DNA of 64,000 bases from Macrosoma leucophasiata (taxonomy: Eukaryota > Arthropoda > Insecta > Lepidoptera > Hedylidae), in assembly GCA_036365455.1 (NCBI GenBank), contig JAWQUS010000025.1, forward strand, positions 26,758,001 to 26,822,000. The letters run 5' to 3'. Below, piece after piece: positions 55,632-64,000 of the stretch. The translations under genes were made by a program, and so were the position numbers. The number at the start of each line of letters is the position of its first letter. Position 1 is the stretch's first letter. The notes below the pieces were generated by a model. That model was not told the DNA's origin. It ran no database searches and saw only the letters and a program-made list of their open reading frames with translations.

Positions 55632-56514
55632 TAAGCGATTTTGTAAAGGCAAATTAAAAGTCCATTTTTTTTTAATCGCAACTCATTTATTATTAGAGTC
55701 CCCATCTTACACCGAAATGTGTATTTGAAGGTATATTCAATATTTAACTTCCGTTGAATTGACGAATTTTATGAATTATTGTGTACATAATTTCAACGTT
55801 GAATTATTTGTACTAAATACTGGAGTCTACGAGTAATTAGGGAACAAATTAATTATCTTTATTCATAGTTTTAAAAATTAAGAACACATTTTAATTAGGC
55901 TATATTTTTTATAGTATATAACTCTATATGTTGATTCATGTTTAAAATATCAATATTATTATTTTAAATAAGAAGGTAGGTTTGTCGGTGAATCATCAAG
56001 CGGCATTAAAGTACCTATGTTTTTAGCTATATCCAGTTTAGCTAACCGTGAGTTTGCATTGATGAAACTATCACATAAAAATATGTTAAAATGATAGGTT
56101 TAACAACAGTGCGAATGCTACCATCAACAAGATATTTATCGCAATACATACTTTATGCGACGAGTTGCGAAACATCATCATGTTTAATGTTTTTAGTGCA
56201 AACTAGGGGTAACTGGTTAACTTTTATACTACGTTTTCGATAGTAAATTCATCAGATTGATTCTTCTCAGAAAGATTGAATATTTTTAAAGATAAGAGGC
56301 TCGAAACAACCGGATGTCTTGACTAAATTTTATTTAAATAATCTATGGCTCTAATATTTAGTACTGTGCCTAGACATGTAATGATTATATTATTTGGTAA
56401 CATAATCTGTTAGCATATATTTTTTACTGTAAAATATTATTATTCTTGTTTTATGTAACCTAAAGAATTACGTTGAAATGTTAGAGCAATATTTTTATAC
56501 TGTAAATGATGTTC

Positions 56515-56645
56515 CGACGCGAATGGTGGCGCATGGTCGCATGGCCGCATGGCCGCGTGGCTACATGGCCGCGTGGCCGCGTGGCCGCGTGGCCGCGTGG
56601 CCGCGTGGCCGCATGGCGTGTGGCGTGTGGCGTGCGCGCCGTCCG
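56515..56645 (+). repeat. 9 bp minisatellite (GGCCGCGTG)n
   Basis: Consecutive units of GGCCGCGTG and GGCCGCATG, giving way to GTGTGGC at the right end, span about 120 bases in AT-rich surroundings. Confidence 0.85.
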
Positions 56646-56989
56646 CCGGATTGTACATTGTAGCTAATGTATTGTTAAAGAAGTACCTACATTGTATAAT
56701 ACATTACTGATAAATATACATTTTAAATAGATAGCAAGTTATTTTATTGTTGACTTCATCTATTACAACTTGGACAGGTATAGGTACGTATAGTTATAGT
56801 TATAGAATATTCTCCTAGGGCTAACTAGATAAACGTGAGCTCCTGAGTATTGCTATGTAAATTGCATAGGCGCCGAAACAGCATTTGACATTTACATCTC
56901 ATGATATTTTGACAGATCAATCAACCGCTTATGTTTTATCTATCTAGTCCACCTAGTCCAATCTAGTTGGCTTTTGGAAAATAATTAAA

Positions 56990-57073
56990 ATGAGTGACAA
57001 AAACAATGACGATGAAATAATAATTCGTGAAGCCAAGAAGGAGGACATGGTCGCTGTGGCTGAGATGATACAG
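56990..57073 (+). CDS. Acetyltransferase exon 1
   Basis: ATG at 56990 in context AAAATGAGT; 28 codons MSDKNNDDEIIIREAKKEDM, then VAVAEMIQ; donor GTTCGT, phase 0. Confidence 0.85.
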
Positions 57074-60000
57074 GTTCGTTTTGTTGACCATGTAATATGA
57101 AAACATCCTGTCTCATTAGCTAGCGGTAGTTGTTTCCTTGATCTCAGCCTATGGGAATTATTAAACTATTCATCATAGTATTTCAAATGCTATTTGGTAA
57201 TACCGTGACTCAGGTATTTAGAATAGGAATTTGAATCATAATATTTTACTAACTAACCTAAAACACAAACCTAAACTACTCTAAGCTAAGTAGCACTATT
57301 AACACTGGTCTCTAATACACACACAGTCCAAAAAAGATGCATTTTTGGGAAGAAATTGTTCTTGCCTAATATTTCAAAAGTTCAGAAAATAAGGAGATGG
57401 ATTTAATACCATATAATCATATTATGTATGATTTTACAGATTGTGTCAGTTCCTTCCTACAACGCTCCTAGATTATTATTCTAATCTCTTATTTAGGAAT
57501 TCATTATGTTGGCACCACAATATGAATTAACAATACTTAGTAAAAAATGGGTACTATCTACATAATATATTTGTAGATTAGATATTTGTAAGATTCTTGA
57601 ATAAAATTCCAAAATAGTCTTAAACTGCTTTTTAATCGTCTTAACAACATAAAATCCTGTTCGACTACACACTATGTCTTCCACCATTACCCGTCCCAAT
57701 TTGTCTACCAATCACTCCCATCCACCAACCACATCACACCATTCCTTTCATGCATGTGCATGCATCATTCCGTTCTTACTTTCACTCACACTCGTTCATC
57801 TTACGTTCCCTTACACCCATATCTCTGCTTTTGAACTAGATTCTTAAATACTAGCAACACTTATATTTTAGGAATCCCACATATATGTATCTAAAGGAGT
57901 TATTACCATAATTTATTGGAAAACAGTTTGATACATAAAATAACAGTTGACATTTGTAACAAAACGACACAAAATTGATTAAAACTGATAGCATAAAACC
58001 TATTGTTTAGAATAATTTTCAATATTATAGTACATAGAGTGAGTACAGTTGAAACATCTGCTTTATATACTCCAATGTAATACAAAAAAGTGGATGCAAT
58101 TAACAGCATTGAATATCCCTTTGTATAAATGCTTGTTGTGGTTGACATAACATATAATTATTCCTACCTAAACTTTTTCACACAAGAATAATAATTATGT
58201 TATTTTAAAATATATATCGAGACATTCAATTAGTTTTTTGGATTTTGTAAAAGTTTGTTAGGTGCGTATCTTTCACATACTTACTTACATAGCATATTTT
58301 ATTTAGGTACCTACCTATAAATAATAACTTATGTAAATAAAATAAATGTTATTTCATGGTAAGTACTAATTTGCTTCAAGATATTGTATTAAGTACATAA
58401 TAATATTGATATTGTTTAATCACACTATTTAATTAGGTATATGTACTATATTTACAGCAATCTTATCATGTTTTCAGGAATTGGCAGATTTTGAAAAGAT
58501 GTCAGATGGGCCAAAACTTACCGTGGCAGGTAATAATGCGCTAGTCGTAGCAGATGCAGCAGGTAGTAAAAAAAAACTTTATAAACCAAGAAAGGTAACT
58601 GAAAAATAAGTGTTTACGTGTAATTTTAATGTTTTAAGGTCGTTCTCCCTAAAATATAGAACCAAAGATTGACTTCTGATCATTAGATAATATTATTTAG
58701 ACTTTCTTGCACAAAATGGTGCATCTGGCGGGCTTAATGCTAAAAAGCATTCGCCACCAGTCAACCTTTGGGTAGTGGTGAGAATTTAACTAAGGTGCAG
58801 TGAGAGACCAAAAAGAAAAACATTGAAATAAAAAAATACTAACATCAACATTATATATAAATTAATTCAAGTATTGAATTTACTGGTGGTAGAGCTCCAG
58901 TGAGGGAGCTCGCGGGCGTAGGCACCACCGCATTATCTAATATAATAATAATAATAATTAGCCTTTATTACTGAAAGAATTACAAATTTTAAGTTTTACA
59001 AGAAAATTCAAATCATTCTTCAGTGTGTCCTTTAGACACGAAGGCCTCCTCCAACTTCTTCCATTCTTCTCTATCTCGTCCTACTCTTAACCAAAGAGGG
59101 CCGGCATTGGCACGTAGCTCATCAGCCCATCTTTTGACCCCTCTTTCGTTTTGTTTGGTACACTCTGTTATGGTTTTTGCCCATCTGTCTACTGACTGCC
59201 TTATCATGTGGCCAGTCCATCTCCACTTTAATACTCTGCATTTCGTTGTTACATCTTCTAATTTAGTGATTTTGCGCAAATCAGATGCGCGCAATTTGTC
59301 TTTTTTCCTGTAGCCGAGGATGCTCCTTTCCATGCCTCTCTCTGCAGTTCTTAGTTTGTGTTGAAGTTTTTTAGTTATAGCACAATTTTGGCAACCGTAT
59401 GTCAATATCGGTAGTAAGCAAGTATTGAAGAGCTTTCTCTTTATGCTGATTTTATATTTTTTGTTCTTCATTATATCCTTTAGTGCCCAATATCTCTTCA
59501 ACGTGTTTATTACTCGCCTGTCAATTTCTTGTATCATTTGATTTTGGAAGGAGATTATCTGTCCTAGGTAGATATAGGTCTCTGTATATTCTATTTGCTC
59601 ATTATCGACATATATTACTTTTTCTATACTATTTGTCATAACATTCGTTTTTGATTTGTTGATAGTAAGTCCGACTTCCTCACTTCTGCTAGCTAGATGT
59701 TGGAGCATTGATTGTAGAGTCTCCGGATTATCCGTTATTACTACCAGATCGTCGGCAAACCTAAGATGGTTGAGTTTGCGTCCGTCAATGTTTATGCCAA
59801 ATTTATCCCAGGACAGTTTTATCATGACCTCTTCCAGCACAGCTGAGAACAATTTAGGAGACAGAGGATCCCAATGTCTTACTCCTCTTCGAATAAGGAA
59901 GTTTTCTCCACATGCCTCGAGCTTGACAGCTGCTATGCTGTTAGAGTAAACGTTTTTTATGAGCCTTATGTATTTAGGTTCAACCCCTTGAAGAGAGCTT

Positions 60001-62231
60001 TTCTAGAGCTTTCCAAATATGATAGTGGTCCAAGGAGTCAAAGGCTTTATTATAATCAACGAATGCCAAGTACAATATGTGACCAAACTCTTGGCTTTTC
60101 TCTATGATCTGTTTTAGGCTATGCATATGGTCTGTGGTTGAGTAACCAGATCTAAATTCTGCGTGTTCAGGGGGTTGATGGAATTCCAAGGTTTTGCAAA
60201 TTCGGTTAAGCATTATTTTTGAAAAGACTTTGTATATATTTGACATAAGGCTAATAGGTCGATAGTTACTCGTATTTATGTCCTCCTTATCGCCTTTTTT
60301 ATATATTAGGATAATTGTACTATTTGTCCGCTGGATAGGTATGTACTCTGTCTCCTTAATCACGTTGTAGAGATGAGTAAGTTTTTGAAGGTTCTCTGGT
60401 AATGTAATCTTAATCATTTCATTTGTGATATTGTCTTGTCCTGGTGATTTATCATTTCTTTGTGATCTAACAGCGTGAGATACTTCTGTTTCTAATATAG
60501 GGAGAATATTTTCTTCATTATCTCCTAGTGAACATGTGATATAGGTTGTGTTTTCTGGTGTTTCTAGGTTCGAGTAGTTTCTTGTAAAAGTTTGTTGCTA
60601 TGTCTAAAATGTTTTCTCTTTTAGTTTCGAGTGTTTTCTTCTTGTTTTTTAGTTTAGGGATCCATGGCTTGGAGTCTCTGAGTTCTTTAAGGGCTTTATT
60701 AATTCCTCCAGTCGTGATTATGTGCTTGTTAATGCTTGCCATTGTCTTCCTAGTTTTGTCCTTTTTAATATTCTTGCTTATGTCCTTGCTTATTTTTGTA
60801 ACTTCTTTTAGGGTGGATTTGTCTTTTTTGTTTGTTAACAGAGTTTTTCTTTTTTGTATTAATTCTTTGGTGTTAGTGTTTAATGCTTCTGGTTTATTGT
60901 TCTTTAGTTTTGTCTTTAACATATTATTGTACATGTTGCATATTGCGTTGTTGTAAAGTTGTTGGATTTTATTAGTATTGCTTTCAGTGTTTTTAATTCT
61001 GTCTGTCACATTGTACGAGGGCTGGTAGCTATTGAACTATCTACAGTTTCTCCTGCATTTCTTTTGTTCAACCCAACTTAATACTGCTTTTACCATGCGA
61101 TGGTTTGTACTGAAGTTAAGCTGTTTGACAGTGTCGACGTCGTGGAAAATTCTCGGTTGGTTGCTTAAGATGTAGTCTATTTCATTGCAATAGAGACCAT
61201 CAGGCGAGACCCAGGTCCACTTTTTTTATGTTTTTTTCGGAAATCAGGTGTTCATGATCTTTAGTTTGTTTTCTAGGGCCATGCTTATCAATCTTTCCCC
61301 GCTGTTGTTTCTCTTTCCTGTTCCATATTTCCCTATTACAGCCTTTTTGTCATGGTTCTGTTTACTAATTTTTCTAATGAAATGGCCCATAACAATTATA
61401 TTTTTGAAGCAAGTTCCTAGAGTCTCGTCGAGCTTTGTGTAAAAATCTTCTGTAAGGTTTTCCTCTGAAGATTCAGTTTATCATTATTAATTATCATTAA
61501 CATTATCTAATACGGCGGGTTGGCCACTAACCCACCCACCTCCACCAATCCGCATTGGAGCAGCGTGGTGGAGTAAGCTCCAGGCCTCCCCCCAAAAAGG
61601 GGAGAGACTCGTGCCCAGCAGTGGGACGTATAATGGGTTGCCATTATTATTATTTTTATTATTTATCTAATACGCTTGCTGCTAAATGGTAGTGTTCAGC
61701 ACTATCGTGTTCCGGTCAGGTGGTAATGTACGGCCCTGTACTTCCCGGCACAGAGGCATAACACCTTAGGTCTCAGGAGTGGTAACGCATCTGCATCTTG
61801 ACCTCGGTCTTTGTGTGGGTGTCTATAGGCTGCAGTCATCACTCAACATCAATGTGAACTGCATGCTTGTTTGCCACTACCATTACATAAAAAATAAAAA
61901 TTGTATTATTATACATGTCATAAATAAATGGTACCTACTTAATTAAAAATAATATAAATAATAAAAATATTATTAAAATCTGAAAACATTTCCAGATCTA
62001 GAGCGAGACGGCTTCGAGAGTGTCCCACCGGCGTTTAGCTGTCTAGTGGCGGAGGCGGGTGTCGGCGAGGGGCGGGAGGGGCGGGCGGGGAGGCAGGTGG
62101 TGGGGTACGCGCTGTACTGCCGCACGTACTCCACGTGGCGCGGCGCGGCGCTGCTGCTGGAGGACCTGTACGTGCGGGCCGGGCGCCGGCGCCGCGGCAT
62201 CGGCCGGCGCCTGTTCAATGCCGTCGCTCAT
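56990..62231 (+). CDS. Diamine (spermidine/spermine or thialysine) N-acetyltransferase-like, 3' end outside window
   Basis: Exons 56990-57073, 58478-58529 and 61996-62231 join in phase and give 124 residues. The start IIIREAKKEDMVAVAEMIQE, then LADFEK, matches the opening of the GNAT fold in SAT1/SAT2-type enzymes. Next comes a DLERDGF segment, a CLVAE strand, GYALYCRTYSTWRG and the LEDLYV strand. RRRRGIGRRLF matches the acetyl-CoA pyrophosphate loop (R/Q-x-x-G-x-G/A). Such enzymes transfer acetyl groups to polyamines or related amines in the cytosol. About 50 C-terminal residues are expected beyond 62231. A glycine/arginine-rich insertion (GVGEGREGRAGR) is longer than in vertebrate relatives. 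Confidence 0.88.
57074..58477. other. Acetyltransferase intron 1
   Basis: AT-rich; no exon, ORF or repeat family recognised. Confidence 0.6.
58478..58529 (+). CDS. Acetyltransferase exon 2, alternative read-through possible
   Basis: Acceptor TTTTCAG, 17 codons ELADFEKMSDGPKLTVA, donor GTAATA in phase 1. If the donor is skipped, the frame stays open for 25 more codons (GNNALVVADAAGSKKKLYKP then RKVTEK) to a TAA at 58605-58607. A second phase-1 donor lies at 58563. Confidence 0.82.
58944..61492 (-). mobile_element. RTE-like LINE, 5'-truncated and frame-broken
   Basis: Minus-strand blocks in order are an endonuclease end (TWVSPDGLYCNEIDYILSNQ near 61100-61230), a lysine-rich linker (60518-61009), reverse transcriptase start (NYRPISLMSNIYKVFSKIML, 59980-60417) and catalytic FADDLVV with the C-terminal half (59013-59852). 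A one-base shift near 59985 in a G run and other breaks separate them. The 3' end is a short (ATT)n tail, typical of RTE-like elements. It is not functional as it stands. Confidence 0.85.
61517..61665 (+). mobile_element. Second LINE 3' fragment in the nest
   Basis: CCAATCCGCATTGGAGCAGC, GTGGAGTAAGCTCCAGGCCT and GTGCCCAGCAGTGGGACGTA, then an ATT-rich tail. It is flanked by TATCTAATACG on both sides, a target duplication separate from that of the larger LINE. The family is shared with 41553-41900. Confidence 0.7.
61996..62231 (+). CDS. Acetyltransferase exon 3: GNAT core
   Basis: Acceptor TTTCCAG and donor GTACGT, phase 0 at the end. It carries the substrate-side strand, the LEDLYV strand and the RRGIGRR acetyl-CoA loop. 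The composition is far more GC-rich than its introns. Confidence 0.87.
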
Positions 62232-63162
62232 GTACGTCGCTCGTTCAAATGTACCTAATCATTGTTTGATTAGCCAAGTAGCTCACAGTACGATAAGGTT
62301 ATTGTAGCTAGAACCGAAAATACGTACTTAGGTACCGAATAATAATAATGTAGGTCATTTTAGATCGAACGCGATCTCACTATAGTTCAATAAATATCTA
62401 ATTAGGGATATCTACAAAAGAAGAGTGCGTGTACCTACTTACGTAGTAATGTACGCACGTAAGAATTTATACTTCTTTAGCGTGACAATCCAATATATCA
62501 GAAATAAAACGAAATGACAAAAAAATTAGTATTTTACTTCAGACCGTTGCTTTTATTTGTTTAGCAACTAACTTCAGATTGTTGCTTTTGTGCACGTATC
62601 GTAAAAACTCGCGGTCATTTTTCCCAATCGCATAAGAAGAAGTATAACTTCAATAAGTAGGTACAATTATTATAAGTGACACAATATGTTATAGTATAGA
62701 TGATTGACACTACCAACGAAATTTTAGAAGATTAAACTTTAGAGAATTAAAGGTATTTATTCCAGCATACGTACATGTAAACATCCACGATACAGCAGTT
62801 ACGTTTTGTTGACTGAGAGCAGTGGATAACTACCGAAAAATGGAAAAAGCAACCCAAAAGCACTCGCTCCTAGGTCTGGCGATGTGCGGGGATGTGCCTT
62901 ATTCATAAACGTACGTTAGATAGGTACGTTTTAGCTATAGAATATTCGTTCTTCGTCAGTCGCATTGTCAAATGTGCAAGATAGAAAAAGACAAAGGAGA
63001 GATTAGCAACACTTTAGCTAAAATATGTTTGTGAATAAGGGGGTAGGTCTTAAACGGAGCAGGAATGGTCCGCTAACACTCTGGACAGTAATCTAATGAT
63101 ACCAAAAAAATCCAACTCAGGAGGCAGTTGCTCTTAAGCAATTTATATTCATATTCGAAGGA
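62232..63162. other. Acetyltransferase intron 3 (start)
   Basis: AT-rich with a MITE family A copy (62896-63045). No further acetyltransferase exon is visible. Confidence 0.55.
62896..63045. mobile_element. MITE family A copy
   Basis: CCTTATTCATAAACGT and GTTTGTGAATAAGGGGGTA terminal inverted repeats with the family interior in reverse orientation. Confidence 0.75.
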
Positions 63163-64000
63163 ACTCTTCATCATCATCATCATCATCATTTCAGCCAAAA
63201 GACGTCCACTGCTGGACAAAGGCCTCCCCCAAAAAATGCCACAACGAACGGTCCTGGGCCGCCCTCATCCAACGATTGCCCGCGACCTTCACCAGGTCGT
63301 CGGTCCACCTCGTGGGGGGCCTGCCTACGCTTCGTCTTCCGGTACGTGGTCGCCACTCTAGAACTCTTCTGCCCCAACGGCCGTCAGTTCTGCGAGCTAT
63401 GTGCCCTGCCCACTGCCACTTGAGTTTCGCTATTCGATGGGCTATGTCGGTTACTTTGGTCCTCATGCGGATCTCCTCATTTCTGATTAGATCTCGCAGA
63501 GTAACTCCGAGCATAGCCCTCTCCATCGCTCTCTGAGTGACCTTGAGCCTTCTTATGAGGCCCATAGTGAGCGACCACGTTTCTGTTCCGTATGTCATGG
63601 TCAAAGACCTTCTTCTTCAGACACTGGTAAATTGGACGAGAAGATATAACGCAGCTTCCCGAACGCTGCCCATCCGAGTTGGATTCGGCGATTGACCTCT
63701 TTCTCGAAGTTGGACCTACCTAACTGGACCGTTTGTCCCAGGTATACGTAATCGTCAACAACTTCGAGTGTAGTACCCTCGACCATAACAGGAGTGGGCG
63801 TAACAAGGACATTCGACATAATCTTCGTCTTGTCCATGTTCATTTTAAGGCCCACTCGTTGGAAGGCCCTACTGAGGCCATTGAGCATTGTGCCAAGGTC
63901 TTCCAGGGTCTCAGCCATGACTACGATATCATCCGCAAATCGGAGGTGGGAGATGTACTCGCCGTTAATGTTGATGCCGAGTCCGTTCCAGTCCAGAAGC
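63163..64000 (-). mobile_element. RTE-like LINE, 3' part, runs off the window
   Basis: A (TCA)n tail at 63165-63189 is followed on minus by the C-terminal reverse-transcriptase region: VDDYVYLGQTV with FEKEVNRRIQLGWAAFGKLR (63601-63918) and MTYGTETWSLTMGLIRRLKV to WQWAGHIARR and WTDDLVKVAGNRWMRAAQDR (63191-63604). A frameshift near 63600 separates the two blocks. A diverged fragment of the family is at 11375-11505. Confidence 0.85.

Larger units (their letters stand above)
55011..56940. other. Intergenic region between zinc-finger and acetyltransferase genes
   Basis: It contains a family S copy (55167-55312), a MITE family C copy (55391-55631) and a 9 bp GC-rich repeat (56515-56645). The rest is AT-rich and non-coding. 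The acetyltransferase promoter should lie near 56820-56980, but no TATA box could be assigned. Confidence 0.55.
58880..61890 (-). mobile_element. Family S copy split by nested insertions
   Basis: The left part (58880-58943, ends in GGTGGTAGAGCTCCAGTGAG) and right part (61672-61890, through GCATGCTTGTTTGCCACTAC) are the two halves of one minus-orientation copy. They are separated at an ATTATCTAATA site, duplicated by the two inserted LINEs. Confidence 0.8.

Noticed and set aside
60600..60956. 118-residue plus-strand hydrophobic ORF resembling a membrane protein
   Set aside because: It is antisense to the Lys/Asn-rich linker of the RTE-like LINE; hydrophobicity is a by-product of complementing AAA/AAT codons.

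Overview
The window is eukaryotic, and most likely from a moth or butterfly. GC-rich coding exons sit in AT-rich, intron-like DNA crowded with repeats typical of Lepidoptera: RTE-like LINE ends with simple-sequence tails, Helitron-like ends of the CTAG type, tRNA-headed SINEs and many short foldback elements. All host genes are split into exons, so they were rebuilt from splice sites and reading-frame phase and not from long ORFs.

Layout. (1) Minus strand, 1 to about 28784: the 5' part of a large cadherin. The signal-peptide exon (28656-28734) lies about 23 kb from the next coding exon (5614-5703). Exons at 5155-5354, 4527-4724, 3143-3370, 2021-2212 and 1372-1560 then encode the first EC domains, and the gene runs off the left edge. 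The long first intron holds an intact BEL/Pao retrotransposon (13856-20429, identical-looking 442 bp LTRs, TTTAC target duplication) and many smaller elements. (2) 28785-43300: repeat-rich DNA without a recognised coding gene, possibly more cadherin 5' intron. (3) Plus strand, 43378-54463: a complete ten-exon ZAD/C2H2 zinc-finger gene. Its exon lengths add up to 634 codons including the stop, with all phases consistent. (4) Plus strand, 56990 to at least 62231: the first three coding exons of a GNAT acetyltransferase of the spermidine/spermine (or thialysine) N-acetyltransferase type. Its second intron holds a three-level nest of retroelements. (5) 63163-64000: the 3' part of another RTE-like LINE, cut by the window edge.

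The most unusual feature is a set of six tandem arrays, three in the cadherin and three in the zinc-finger gene. Each array extends downstream from the donor (3') end of an exon, and its unit copies the exon's 3' part together with the splice donor. In one case (51034-52610) the unit is the exact exon, joined end to end. Where both ends of an array are visible, copies nearest the exon match it best and distal copies are more diverged. This suggests a shared mechanism that grows from the exon boundary, although assembly error in GC-rich repeats has to be excluded.

The three host genes do not form an obvious pathway: a cell-surface adhesion protein, a probable DNA-binding regulator and a polyamine-type acetyltransferase.
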